Shown: piece after piece, positions 24,912 to 33,575 of the stretch | How positions within the stretch are numbered: position 1 is the first letter of the stretch | Layout of the letters: each line of letters starts with the position of its first letter | Assembly (NCBI RefSeq): GCF_015644665.1 | Contig: NZ_JADOBQ010000001.1 | Span: 620,001 to 684,000, forward strand | Reading direction: 5' to 3' | DNA length: 64,000 nucleotides | DNA from: Roseobacter sp. MH60115 | Lineage (GTDB): Bacteria > Pseudomonadota > Alphaproteobacteria > Rhodobacterales > Rhodobacteraceae | Translations under genes and position numbers: made by a program | The notes under the pieces: model-generated | The model's database searches: none | What the model saw: the letters and a program-made list of their open reading frames with translations, nothing else | What the model was told of the DNA's origin: nothing

Positions 24912-26060
24912 ATGACACTTGCACCGCATGTGCATGGTTTCGCTCTTGCAATAGCAGCCAGTGCGACCCTCGTCGCATCCGCCCCTGACGCATCTGCCGA
25001 AGCTGTGACACTCACCGATATCGCGGGGCGTGAAATCACGCTGCCACAGGCGCCCACCCGGATCATTCTGGGAGAGGGGCGCATGATGTATGCCATTGCG
25101 CCGCTGACCGACGGCAACCCGTTTGAAAAGATCGTCGGCTGGAAAGATGACCTGATCCAGTATGATCCCGATGCCTTCCGCAAATTCGAGGCGGCCTTTC
25201 CGCAGGATGCCGCACGCATGGTCAATTTCGGCAACCCCTATGCCGGGGATTTCAACATCGAAGCGGTTCTGGAAAACGAGGCCGATCTTGTGCTGCTGGA
25301 TCTCGGTAATCTCTTCAAGGCGGAAGAGACCGGGCTGATCGACAAGCTCGACAAGGCAGGCGTGCCGGTTGCCTTCATCGACTTCCGGCAGAACCCGACG
25401 GAAAACGCGATCCCGTCGATGCTGTTGCTGGGCCGCGTGCTGGGTGAAGAAAAGAACGCCGCTGAATTTATTGATTTCTATGTGGCCCAGATGCGCAAGG
25501 TCTCCAACGTGGTTGCGGGCATCCCGGCAGAGGAACGCCCGCTGGTCGTGGTCGAGAACGCCGCCGGGTGGCAGACTGATTTCTGCTGCTGGTCCTTCGG
25601 CCCCTACAACTATGGTCGCTTTGTCGAGCTGGCAGGCGGTACCAACTACGGGTCCAAACTGGCCAATGCCTATTCCGTCGATCTGAGCCTTGAGGGCATT
25701 CTGACCGCCGACCCGGATGTCGTGATCGGCACCGGGGCGAACTGGGCCGAGGCCAGACCGGAGGTCACGGCCACCCTGCTGGGCTATGAGGCAGACGCTG
25801 CCGAAAACGCCAGACGCATCAAGGCCTTGGCGGAACGCTCCGGCTTCAAGGACCTGCGGGCAGTGCAGGAGGGGCGGATGCACTCCATCTACCACCAGTT
25901 CTACAACTCACCCTACCACTTCATCGCGATTCAGCAGATCGCGAAGTGGCTGCACCCCGCTGATTTCGAGGATCTCGATCCGCAAGCGACCTTTGACGAG
26001 TTGCACAGCAAGTTCATGCCTTATGAAAACAGCGGGCAGTTCTGGGTGACCCTGAATTGA
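24912..26060 (+). CDS. Iron-complex ABC transporter substrate-binding protein
   Basis: 382 aa with a signal peptide ending around ASAEA. The family start TLTDIAGREITLPQAPTRII and the two-lobe PBP fold are those of FecB/FhuD/BtuF-type (cluster A-II) binding proteins for siderophores, heme or cobalamin. The ATG at 24912 follows AGGAG. It is the first gene of an importer operon (binding protein, permease, ATPase, cupredoxin), divergent from the iron operon, which argues for an iron chelate. The exact ligand is unknown. Confidence 0.88.
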   Translation: MTLAPHVHGFALAIAASATLVASAPDASAEAVTLTDIAGREITLPQAPTRIILGEGRMMYAIAPLTDGNPFEKIVGWKDDLIQYDPDAFRKFEAAFPQDAARMVNFGNPYAGDFNIEAVLENEADLVLLDLGNLFKAEETGLIDKLDKAGVPVAFIDFRQNPTENAIPSMLLLGRVLGEEKNAAEFIDFYVAQMRKVSNVVAGIPAEERPLVVVENAAGWQTDFCCWSFGPYNYGRFVELAGGTNYGSKLANAYSVDLSLEGILTADPDVVIGTGANWAEARPEVTATLLGYEADAAENARRIKALAERSGFKDLRAVQEGRMHSIYHQFYNSPYHFIAIQQIAKWLHPADFEDLDPQATFDELHSKFMPYENSGQFWVTLN

Positions 26061-26112
26061 CCGGCCCGTGGTCCCGCGCCCGCGGGGCCACATCCACTAC
26101 GGGATCCTTGCC

Positions 26113-27180
26113 ATGACTTCTGTTCCTTCCCTTCCGGCGAGCTTTGTCGCCGAAGGCTATCGCGCCCGTTCCATCAAGCGCGTCGCGCTGATTGCCGGGG
26201 CGTTTCTTTTATTGCTCATCACGCTGACCATCGACGTCATCACCGGCCCCGCCGATCTGAGTTTCTGGCGCACCTTCACGGTGATCCTCAACCCCTCCGT
26301 GGCGACGGTGAAGGAAGAGGTGATCATCTGGGACTTGCGCCTGCCGGTCGCCTGCATGGCCATTGCCGTTGGGGCCATGCTCGGCGTCGCAGGGGCCGAG
26401 ATGCAGACGATCCTCAACAACCCGCTGGCCGATCCCTTCACGCTGGGCCTGTCGTCGGCGGCCAGTTTCGGCGCAGCCCTTGCCATCGTTCTGGGTTGGT
26501 CGGTCATCCCCGGCGTTGGCGGGCTGTTCGTGACGGTGAACGCCTTTGTCCTGGCGATGCTCACGTCGCTGGCGCTCTTTGGCTTCACCAGACTGCGCGG
26601 CGTGACGCCCGAGGCGATGATCCTCGTGGGCATCGCCATGCTCTTTACCTTCAACGCCCTGCTGGCCTTCCTGCAATACGGTGCCTCAGAGCTGCAACTG
26701 GCCCAGATCATCTTCTGGCAGTTGGGCTCGCTTGCCCGCGCCACATGGGCAAAGGTTGGCGTATGCCTCGCCGTTCTGATGATCGTGCTGCCCTATTTCA
26801 TTCACCGCAGCTGGGCATTGACCGCGCTGCGTATGGGCGAGGAGAAGGCGGCCAGCCTCGGCGTCAACGTCTCGCTCCTGCGTCTCTCGGTGCTGGCGGG
26901 TGTGTCGCTTTTGGCTGCCGTCGCGGTGTCCTTTGTCGGCGCGATTGCCTTTGTCGGGCTGGTCGGACCGCATATCGCGCGCATCATCGTGGGGGAGGAC
27001 CAGCGCGGTTTCCTGCCCATGTCGGCCCTTGCCGGGGCGCTGATCCTGTCGGGCACGTCGATTGCCTCCAAGGCGATCACCCCGGGCATTGTCTACCCGA
27101 TCGGCATGATCACCTCGCTCATCGGCATCCCGTTCTTTGTCAGTCTGATCCTCAGCCAGCGCCGGAAGCACTGGCAATGA
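26113..27180 (+). CDS. Iron-complex ABC transporter permease (FecCD family)
   Basis: 355 aa, strongly hydrophobic, with about nine to ten membrane helices. FecCD/BtuC motifs are visible: GAMLGVAGAEMQTILNNPLADP, then AIAFVGLVGPHIARIIVGED near the coupling helix. It forms the inner-membrane channel as a homodimer. The ATG at 26113 has a weak ribosome site; the ORF is open upstream but that part is Pro/Arg-rich and non-coding in look. It overlaps the ATPase start by ATGA. Confidence 0.92.
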   Translation: MTSVPSLPASFVAEGYRARSIKRVALIAGAFLLLLITLTIDVITGPADLSFWRTFTVILNPSVATVKEEVIIWDLRLPVACMAIAVGAMLGVAGAEMQTILNNPLADPFTLGLSSAASFGAALAIVLGWSVIPGVGGLFVTVNAFVLAMLTSLALFGFTRLRGVTPEAMILVGIAMLFTFNALLAFLQYGASELQLAQIIFWQLGSLARATWAKVGVCLAVLMIVLPYFIHRSWALTALRMGEEKAASLGVNVSLLRLSVLAGVSLLAAVAVSFVGAIAFVGLVGPHIARIIVGEDQRGFLPMSALAGALILSGTSIASKAITPGIVYPIGMITSLIGIPFFVSLILSQRRKHWQ

Positions 27181-27950
27181 GTGGGCTGCGCATCGACACC
27201 CTCTCCTTCGCCTATGGTGCCCGGCCCGTTCTGGAAGATGTCAGCATGGCCCCTTTGCAGCCGGGCACGCTGACCGCGCTGATCGGGCCCAATGCCTCGG
27301 GCAAATCCACGCTCTTTCGCTGTATCGCGGGGCTGCTCAAACCCGCCTCCGGATCGGTTTGGCTGGGGGACACCGATCTTGCCACGCTGCGGAGCAAGGC
27401 CCAGCTGCAGCGGGTGTGCATCATGCCGCAGTTCTTTGCCGCCAACGCCGCCCTCACCGTGTTTGACGTGGTCCTGATGGCGCATAAGAATCTGTCCGGC
27501 TGGCGGGTCTTACCGTCGGATGTCTCGGCGGTCGCCGCCGCGCTCGAAGCGGGCGGGATCGCGCATCTGGCGGACGCCTACATCGGCGAGCTCTCAGGCG
27601 GGCAGGCGCAAATGGTCTCCGTCGCGCAATCGCTGGTGCGCCGGTCGGAGGTTTATCTCTTTGATGAGCCGACATCCGCGTTGGACCTGCGCCACCAGCT
27701 GGATGTGCTTGCTCAAATCCGTGCGCAGATGATTGCCCGGAACGCCATTGGCATCGTCGCTTTGCACGACCTGAACCTTGCCGCGCGCTTTGCCGATCAT
27801 CTGATCTTGCTGGGCGAGGGGCGGGTCCGGGTGCAGGGCTCTCCGGCGGACGTGCTCGGCACGCCTGATCTGTCTGATGTCTACCGGGTGGCCATCGAAG
27901 TGGCGCAAGGCCCGAAACAGGAGATTTCCGTGCATGCTTACGCGCCGTAG
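27177..27950 (+). CDS. Iron-complex ABC transporter ATP-binding protein
   Basis: 257 aa. Walker A is GPNASGKSTLFR, the signature is ELSGGQAQMVS, Walker B is VYLFDEPTSALD, and the switch His lies in ALHDLNLAARF. The signature has AQ where most family members have RQ, a mild variation. It energises the FecCD-type permease encoded just upstream, with overlapping stop/start. Its 3' end overlaps the cupredoxin start by 17 bp. Confidence 0.93.
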   Translation: MSGLRIDTLSFAYGARPVLEDVSMAPLQPGTLTALIGPNASGKSTLFRCIAGLLKPASGSVWLGDTDLATLRSKAQLQRVCIMPQFFAANAALTVFDVVLMAHKNLSGWRVLPSDVSAVAAALEAGGIAHLADAYIGELSGGQAQMVSVAQSLVRRSEVYLFDEPTSALDLRHQLDVLAQIRAQMIARNAIGIVALHDLNLAARFADHLILLGEGRVRVQGSPADVLGTPDLSDVYRVAIEVAQGPKQEISVHAYAP

Positions 27951-28410
27951 TCTTTTGCTGTCATCCGCAGCCGCTGGGATCTATCCCGCATACCTATGGG
28001 CAGAGGCCTGCAGACCGCCGGTATCGCAGGGCGGTCAGCACGCTGTTCTGATGTTGAACGCCGCCTGCGGAGATACGCAGCAGACCAATGTGTTCGAACC
28101 TGCGGTGCTGCATGTGGCGCCCGGCGACAAGGTGACCTTTCACCCGACCCACGCGGGGCACAACACTGCCTCCAAGCGCGGCATGATCCCCGACGGTGCG
28201 GAACCGTGGAACAGTTCGCTGGACGTGGCGCACGCGGTCACGCTGACCGTGCCGGGCGTCTACGGATACATCTGCGTGCCACATTATGAGATGGGTATAG
28301 TGGGGGTGATTGTTGTGGGTGACCCCTCTGCGAACTTTGAGGCGGTACGCAAGATTAGACATCCGGGCCGCGCCAGAAAGGCCTTTCGGGACCTCTTGGC
28401 GCAGGTCTGA
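27934..28410 (+). CDS. Pseudoazurin-type cupredoxin
   Basis: 158 aa from the ATG at 27934. Signal: MLTRRSLLLSSAAAGIYP with two Arg, Tat-like. Blue-copper ligands are visible: His in THAGHNT, then Cys, His and Met in CVPHYEMGIVG, the type 1 Cu set of pseudoazurin. It should be a periplasmic electron carrier. It overlaps the ABC ATPase gene, so it belongs to the importer operon, which is unusual; a redox role in metal import is inferred. Confidence 0.88.
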   Translation: MLTRRSLLLSSAAAGIYPAYLWAEACRPPVSQGGQHAVLMLNAACGDTQQTNVFEPAVLHVAPGDKVTFHPTHAGHNTASKRGMIPDGAEPWNSSLDVAHAVTLTVPGVYGYICVPHYEMGIVGVIVVGDPSANFEAVRKIRHPGRARKAFRDLLAQV

Positions 28411-28530
28411 CCCTCCGCGCTGAAACACGTGCTGCTCTCTGGTGTTCGGACGTGGCTCTACCAGACAAATCTAGCTATGCGCGCTATTCGCCTGGCCTCT
28501 GTACCGTTTTCAAGTCGTGGGACCAGACGG

Positions 28531-28566
28531 AAAAGGGTGGGGGCCAGCACTGCCAGCCCCCGTCCC
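28531..28566 (-). terminator. Terminator for the RTX gene
   Basis: On the minus strand a G/C-rich hairpin (GGGGGC pairing with GCCCCC around an 11-nt loop) is followed by ACCC and TTTT, just after the RTX stop and between convergent genes. Confidence 0.6.
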
Positions 28567-28571
28567 ATGTC

Positions 28572-31500
28572 TCAAACGAAGCTGAACATATCCACGTCAA
28601 GCGCGTCCAGATGGGTGTTGCGCAGGGTCAGGCTGTCGTCCTCGCTGAACTGGAAGGTCACTGCGCGCCCGGACTGGCTTGCACCGGCGATCAGGTCTTC
28701 GAAGCTGTCGATGCCGTCGACGTCAATCACAATCTGATCAGAGGGGCGGCTGAAGAACCACCAATCGAACCCGGTATCGAAGTCCTGGATCACGTCGTCC
28801 CCACCATTGAAAACAAAGGTATCGACGCCGCGGCCCCCTTTCATCAGGTCATCCCCGGCACCACCGTCCAGTAAGTCGTTGCCGACCCCGCCGTTCAGCC
28901 GGTCATCGCCGTCGCCTCCCAGCAGCACGTCATTCGACCAGCCGCCATTCAGCACGTCGTTATCCGCGCCGCCGTCGAGGGTGTCTTCGCCCCAGCCGCC
29001 GTTCAGGCGATCCCGGCCCGCATCACCGCGCAGGTGGTCATCCCCCCAGTTGCCGCTGAGGCGGTCGTCGCCTTCACCACCTGAGATCAGATCATCACCT
29101 GAACGGCCATTGATGCGGTCGTCATCCGCGCCACCGCGCAACAGATCATCCTGGAAGGTGCCGCGATAGCGATCCTCGGAGGCCGCGGCTTCTTCGGAGG
29201 TGGTGAAGTTGAAGGTCGAGGTGTCGCCTTCCTTGATCCCTTCGAAGCTCTGGCCTTCGCTGTCCTCAAAGGCCCCCTCCTCGATCTCCACCGCATAGCG
29301 CGCATCCGTGTCCAGATGAGAGGGTGGCGTGATCGTTACTTTATCCCCATCGAAGCTGACGAGCCTGTCATCGGTGACGTCGATCTCGATGCGCGCCCCG
29401 GTGTCGCGGTTGACCAGCGTGAGGGTGCCTTCACCAGCCGCGACCTCTTCGGTGAAGGTCAGGGTCAGGGCCGCATCATTCTCCACATCCCGACCGTTGT
29501 CGGAGGGGGTCGCGGATTTGAGGAAGGGGGCAGGGTCTGCCTCGAAATCCACCTCCTGCGGCGTGTAGACCGACCCGTCGGAGGCATAGCCCAGACGCCC
29601 GTCCGAATTCGACCCCCAGGTGAAGACGGCACCGGTGTCGCTGACCGCTATGATCGAGTTCGGCCCGGTCTGGATCTCGACGATGTTCACGTCATCGAGT
29701 TCTGCGATCTTGGTCGGCAGGAAGCTCGCGTCGCTTTCGGCCTCCGGATCACCGTCAAGCCCACCGGTCGGGCCTTCGTCGTTCGGCCCCCAGGCATAGA
29801 CATCGCCGTCCTCGGTCAGCGCCACGGCCCAACGGGCCCCGCCTTTGACGTCGATCACCCTCTCGGGCAGGCCGGTAAGCTCGACCGGTACCGCCACATC
29901 CGCAGGATCGACGGTGAAGGTGCCATCGCCATTGTCACTGCCTTGCAGCAACTGCCCGGTGTCGCTTTGCCCCCACCCAAAGACACGACCGTCGGCGGTG
30001 ACGGCGAAAGAGGTTTTGCCATCCGCTGTGACACCGACGATGTCAGCAGGCAGGCCTTCGACCAGAACGGGGTCGATCACGCGGCGATCTTCGCTGCCAC
30101 TGACCTGATTGTCGGTATTGCTGCCGAACGCATAGACTTGGCCGTCTTCCGTTAGCGCCAGCGTGTGCGAGGTGCCAGAGGATACGGCCACCACGGTTTC
30201 ACCCGCCAGAGCCTCAACCGCCGTGGGCACCAGACGTTCGTCCTGATCGCCTGTGCCGAGCTGCCCGTTGGTGTTGCTGCCCCAGGCGTAGAGCGTGCCC
30301 TCGGCCGAGATGGCATAGGATACGCCATTGCCATTCTCGATGCCGGTGATCTCGACATCGTCCAGCGCCTCGATCTTGACCGCCGACTGGCGGCTGTCTT
30401 CATCGCCCACACCCAGCGGGCCGCGGTTGTTGAAGCCAAAGGCGTAGACGTCGCCATCTTCTGTCAGGAAAGTCGTGTGCAGCATGCCGGCAGAGACGGA
30501 TTTGATTATGCCGTCAAACCCCTCGGGCATTTCCACGGCCATCGGTGCCTTGACGTCGAAACCGACACTGCCGTTGCCCAATTGGCTGACGACATTTTCA
30601 CCGGCGCTGTAGAGCACACCATCTTGCAGGAAGACAGAAAAATGGTTGCCCGCGCCAACGGTGCTGGCCACCATCTGCGTCTCGCCCTGATAGGCCTCGA
30701 CCGCGCGCGGGCGGATCAACTGGCCGTCATATTGGTCTGAGCCGAAGATCACCGTTTCGCCCGCATCAAAGAAATCGCCGTCGCCGTTGAGGTTGGTCAG
30801 TTTGACCACATTGGCGTCGCCCGCAAAGCTGTTCGCGGTCAGGATCAGCCCGCCGCCCTTGTCCGTGGCCAGGGAGAACCCGATCTCGGCGGCGATGCCA
30901 CCCGGCATCATGTTTGCATTCCAGACTTCCGTGGCCTCATAGACCTGATCGATCTGACCCGACCCGTCGAAGTCATTCAGGCGGTAGATCTTGAGAACCT
31001 CGTCGCCCTCCGGGAACCACGTGAGTGTGTAGAGCGCGCCATCCACTCCGACAGCACTGGAGATATCGACAGGTGCGCCAAAGTTCATGTCATCCGAGAT
31101 GAAGTTGGTGACTTCCTCGGCCTGGATCGTGCCGTCGCCGTTGATGTCCTCGATCCGGTAGATCACATCCGTGGCCGTGCCGGTCAGGTCGTTGAGGTAG
31201 GCGACATTACCGTCAAAGCTCAGATCGAACGGCACCGAGGTGTCGATTACGGTCTGCAGGTCGAGCCAGACCGTCGCCTCACCGTCGTCATTTGCATCGC
31301 CATCGCCGTTCAGATCGACGGTGCGGTAGATTGCATCCTGTGGTGTCGATGTCGTGCCGGCGTTGGCGATATAGATCGCACCATCAGCGCCTTCGGCAAT
31401 GCCGTTGGGCGTGACGGTCGACAAGCCGCCCGCGTTCTCGGCAGAGAACCAGACGGAAGCCTCGCCCGCATCCTGCGCATCACCATCGGCGTTTTCATCG

Positions 31501-31751
31501 GTGAGCCGATAAATCGTGTCGCTTGTGCCGTCGCCGATATAGACAGATGTGTCCGACGCCTGATGTACGGAAAACACATTGTTGGTCGGCACCTCCAAGC
31601 CGCTGGCGTTTGTGTCGTCGAAGAAGACGGTTGTTTCTTCGGCCCCGCTGGCCGTGCCGTCCCCGTCCAGGTCCTGCAACAACAGCACCTGATCCTTGCG
31701 TTGATCCGCCACCAGAATACCGGTTGTTTTACGTGTAGATATGCGCCCCAT
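28572..31751 (-). CDS. Large RCC1-repeat / RTX calcium-binding secreted protein
   Basis: 1059 aa, without signal peptide. Residues about 1-350 hold repeated DxDGDG-type loops in a beta-propeller-like region (DLDGDGTAS, DLNGDGDAND, DINGDGTIQ, DFDGSGQID, NLNGDGDFF). About 357-740 are RCC1 repeats (AISAEGTLYAWGSNTNGQLG and similar). About 742-860 is an Ig-like Big_5 domain. About 864-975 are RTX nonapeptides (GGxGxDxLx type) and the C-terminus resembles type I secretion signals. Such proteins are exported by type I secretion and fold with calcium outside the cell. No catalytic domain is seen, so binding or structural roles are more likely. No secretion ABC/MFP genes are adjacent. Confidence 0.85.
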   Translation of the reverse strand: MGRISTRKTTGILVADQRKDQVLLLQDLDGDGTASGAEETTVFFDDTNASGLEVPTNNVFSVHQASDTSVYIGDGTSDTIYRLTDENADGDAQDAGEASVWFSAENAGGLSTVTPNGIAEGADGAIYIANAGTTSTPQDAIYRTVDLNGDGDANDDGEATVWLDLQTVIDTSVPFDLSFDGNVAYLNDLTGTATDVIYRIEDINGDGTIQAEEVTNFISDDMNFGAPVDISSAVGVDGALYTLTWFPEGDEVLKIYRLNDFDGSGQIDQVYEATEVWNANMMPGGIAAEIGFSLATDKGGGLILTANSFAGDANVVKLTNLNGDGDFFDAGETVIFGSDQYDGQLIRPRAVEAYQGETQMVASTVGAGNHFSVFLQDGVLYSAGENVVSQLGNGSVGFDVKAPMAVEMPEGFDGIIKSVSAGMLHTTFLTEDGDVYAFGFNNRGPLGVGDEDSRQSAVKIEALDDVEITGIENGNGVSYAISAEGTLYAWGSNTNGQLGTGDQDERLVPTAVEALAGETVVAVSSGTSHTLALTEDGQVYAFGSNTDNQVSGSEDRRVIDPVLVEGLPADIVGVTADGKTSFAVTADGRVFGWGQSDTGQLLQGSDNGDGTFTVDPADVAVPVELTGLPERVIDVKGGARWAVALTEDGDVYAWGPNDEGPTGGLDGDPEAESDASFLPTKIAELDDVNIVEIQTGPNSIIAVSDTGAVFTWGSNSDGRLGYASDGSVYTPQEVDFEADPAPFLKSATPSDNGRDVENDAALTLTFTEEVAAGEGTLTLVNRDTGARIEIDVTDDRLVSFDGDKVTITPPSHLDTDARYAVEIEEGAFEDSEGQSFEGIKEGDTSTFNFTTSEEAAASEDRYRGTFQDDLLRGGADDDRINGRSGDDLISGGEGDDRLSGNWGDDHLRGDAGRDRLNGGWGEDTLDGGADNDVLNGGWSNDVLLGGDGDDRLNGGVGNDLLDGGAGDDLMKGGRGVDTFVFNGGDDVIQDFDTGFDWWFFSRPSDQIVIDVDGIDSFEDLIAGASQSGRAVTFQFSEDDSLTLRNTHLDALDVDMFSFV

Positions 31752-32044
31752 TTGGCCACCCCCTTTGAAAAAAGCGAGAGAGCCTAGCGCGCTGCTGGGT
31801 ACTCAGAATGAATGATTTTCGATGCCTGGCATCTGCCGCTCTTCTGTCTGATTTTAACCGGCGCGTGAAGTCCTATTCGACGGATCGGGGATGTATTTTT
31901 GTCGCAGATCATCCAGCCGCACATCAGGTCCGGTTCTGATAGCCAAGAGGTGGCCAACCGGTCCCGGTGTGCGGTCCGATGCACGGGATTTCTGTGCCGA
32001 CTGTTCAATAGCGCGCTTGACCCAGAGAACAGAATCAATGACAC

Positions 32045-32250
32045 AAGGTGCAGATGGTTCCCGGATGCCTCACGGCATAAAACACCGGGATGAAAAGGGA
32101 ATACGGTGCGGTATGCCGATGGGCGCCAAATCCGTAACTGCCCCCGCAACTGTAAGCGGCGAGCGACCCCGAAGATCACCACTGGGCCAAAAGGCCCGGG
32201 AAGGATCGGGCGAGCTGCGACCCGCAAGTCAGGAGACCTGCCATCACCGG
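32045..32250 (+). ncRNA. Cobalamin riboswitch
   Basis: The canonical blocks occur in order: AAGGTGC at the 5' end, GATGAAAAGGGAA, a CCCCCGCAACTGTAAGCGGC core and the B12 box AGTCAGGAGACCTGCC at 32227-32242. It precedes a DUF1636 gene and a B12-type ABC importer. Ends are approximate. Adenosylcobalamin-type riboswitches lower expression when the cofactor is plentiful; class cannot be settled by eye. Confidence 0.93.
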
Positions 32251-32277
32251 TGCCATCGGCACTGCCTGCAACTCAAC

Positions 32278-32294
32278 CCGGACGGGGTGTCCGG
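32278..32294 (+). promoter_or_regulatory. Possible expression-platform hairpin
   Basis: CCGGAC and GTCCGG form a 6-bp perfect stem around GGGGT, ending a few bases before an AGGAG Shine-Dalgarno at 32297. It lies just 3' of the B12 box, the position of riboswitch expression platforms. Confidence 0.4.
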
Positions 32295-32304
32295 TTAGGA
32301 GATC

Positions 32305-32457
32305 ATGATGGTTCTACGGGTTCTGCCGTATAAAAGCACATATCTGCCTGACGCCCCGCGGCTTCGCGGAGGGCGAAATGGACAGACAGACTTCAAACAG
32401 AATTACGGTATGCACCTCATGTCGGCACAAGGGCACCACGTGCCGCCCCGGATATGA
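32305..32457 (+). CDS. Possible 50-aa leader peptide
   Basis: ATG at 32305 follows AGGAG with a 3-nt gap, a strong start just downstream of the riboswitch. The frame (MMVLRVLPYKSTYLP ... GHHVPPRI) runs through the hairpin that covers the DUF1636 ribosome site and stops inside that gene. Composition is basic and unlike a stable enzyme; it may be a coupling leader rather than a functional protein. Confidence 0.35.
   Translation: MMVLRVLPYKSTYLPDAPRLRGGRNGQTDFKQNYGMHLMSAQGHHVPPRI
32353..32374 (+). promoter_or_regulatory. Hairpin sequestering the DUF1636 Shine-Dalgarno
   Basis: GCCCCGCG pairs with CGCG and GGGC (a GA bulge between) around a GCTT loop. The 3' arm contains GGAGGG, the ribosome site of the gene starting at 32378. 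Translation of the upstream leader would open it. Confidence 0.45.
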
Positions 32458-32785
32458 ATTGATCGCGCGATTGCGCGCCGCCATCTCGGCTGCGGGGGAT
32501 GCGATCCCGGAGGCCTTCGAAATATCGGGCGTGGCCTGCATGGCCGGATGCGACAGGCCCTGCACCGTGGCCTTTCACAGTACGCGCAAGGCGACCTATC
32601 TTTTTGGCGACATGACGGCGGAAGATGACATTTCCGATCTGGTCTCCTTTGCCCGCCAATATGCGCATCTGCACGACGGCTGGTGTTCCTCCGTGGATCG
32701 CCCGGGCAAGCTGCGCAGCAGCACATTGGCGCGGGTGCCCGCCGCGATCATCGCGATGGAAGAAACGGCAGAGCGCGTCTCATGA
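32378..32785 (+). CDS. DUF1636 metal-binding protein, riboswitch-controlled
   Basis: 135 aa. Two Cys clusters, CTSCRHKGTTCRPG near the N-terminus and CMAGCDRPC in the middle, are those of the DUF1636 family, a small thioredoxin-like ferredoxin-type protein seen in cobalamin-biosynthesis and cobalt-uptake loci. Function is not established. It is the first full gene after the cobalamin riboswitch, has GGAGGG as ribosome site and overlaps the ATPase start by 4 bp, so it is part of the corrinoid import operon. Confidence 0.85.
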   Translation: MDRQTSNRITVCTSCRHKGTTCRPGYELIARLRAAISAAGDAIPEAFEISGVACMAGCDRPCTVAFHSTRKATYLFGDMTAEDDISDLVSFARQYAHLHDGWCSSVDRPGKLRSSTLARVPAAIIAMEETAERVS

Positions 32786-33564
32786 CGGCGGCGGATCTTT
32801 TGGTGCGCGATGTCAGCTGGGCACCGTCCAAACGCGCGCCGCTGGTGCTGCACCCGACGAGTTTTCACGTCAAACCCGGTCGGATACTGGGCGTGGTCGG
32901 GCCCAACGGCGCGGGTAAATCCACGCTGCTGCGATTGCTCTACCGCTATCACGCACCGTTGTCGGGCGCGGTGGAAATCGATGGTCAGGACATCTGGTCC
33001 ATGCCGCCACGGGCCGCCGCGCGCCAAACGGCGGCGGTGCTGCAGGAACAGCCTTCGGGTTTCGGAATGACCGTGCAGGAGATCGTGGCGCTGGGCCGCA
33101 CCCCACATCGGCTGGGCTATTCCACGTCAGGCGCGCGGGATGCGGAGATCGTGGCAGAGGCCCTCGCAACGCTGGACCTTGCCGCCTTGGCGCATCGCGA
33201 TTTCGGCACCCTCTCGGGCGGCGAACGGCAGCGGGTGATGGTGGCCCGGGCGCTGGCCCAGGAATCGCGCCTGCTGATCCTCGACGAGCCCACCAATCAC
33301 CTTGATATCCGTCACCAGCTGGAAGTGCTGGCGCTTATCCGCAAGCTGGACCTGACCATCGTCGTCTCGCTGCATGATCTGAATATCGCGGCAGGCGTGT
33401 GCGACGACATCCTTTTGCTGCAAAGCGGGCGTGCCTTGGGCTTTGGCGCCCCCCATGACGTGCTGACGGAAACGCTGATCTCCGGTGCCTTCGCCGTGGA
33501 TGCACGTCAGGAACAGCTCTCGCCAAGCAACAACCGTCATTTTTCTTTCCATATTCCCCTTTGA
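32782..33564 (+). CDS. btuD: Cobalamin-type ABC transporter ATP-binding protein
   Basis: 260 aa from the ATG at 32782 (MTAADLLVRDVSW). Walker A GPNGAGKSTLLR, signature TLSGGERQRVMVARA, Walker B LLILDEPTNHLD, and SLHDLNIAAGV are all intact. It belongs to the FecE/BtuD group. Position after a cobalamin riboswitch supports corrinoid transport; the symbol is assigned on that context. It overlaps DUF1636 by 4 bp and the binding protein follows after 11 bp. Confidence 0.88.
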   Translation: MTAADLLVRDVSWAPSKRAPLVLHPTSFHVKPGRILGVVGPNGAGKSTLLRLLYRYHAPLSGAVEIDGQDIWSMPPRAAARQTAAVLQEQPSGFGMTVQEIVALGRTPHRLGYSTSGARDAEIVAEALATLDLAALAHRDFGTLSGGERQRVMVARALAQESRLLILDEPTNHLDIRHQLEVLALIRKLDLTIVVSLHDLNIAAGVCDDILLLQSGRALGFGAPHDVLTETLISGAFAVDARQEQLSPSNNRHFSFHIPL

Positions 33565-33575
33565 AAGGTCTCTCC

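Noticed and set aside
28800-29160. Short tandem repeats resembling a CRISPR or satellite array
   Set aside because: They are the codons of RTX nonapeptide repeats: degenerate, in frame, without constant repeats and unique spacers.
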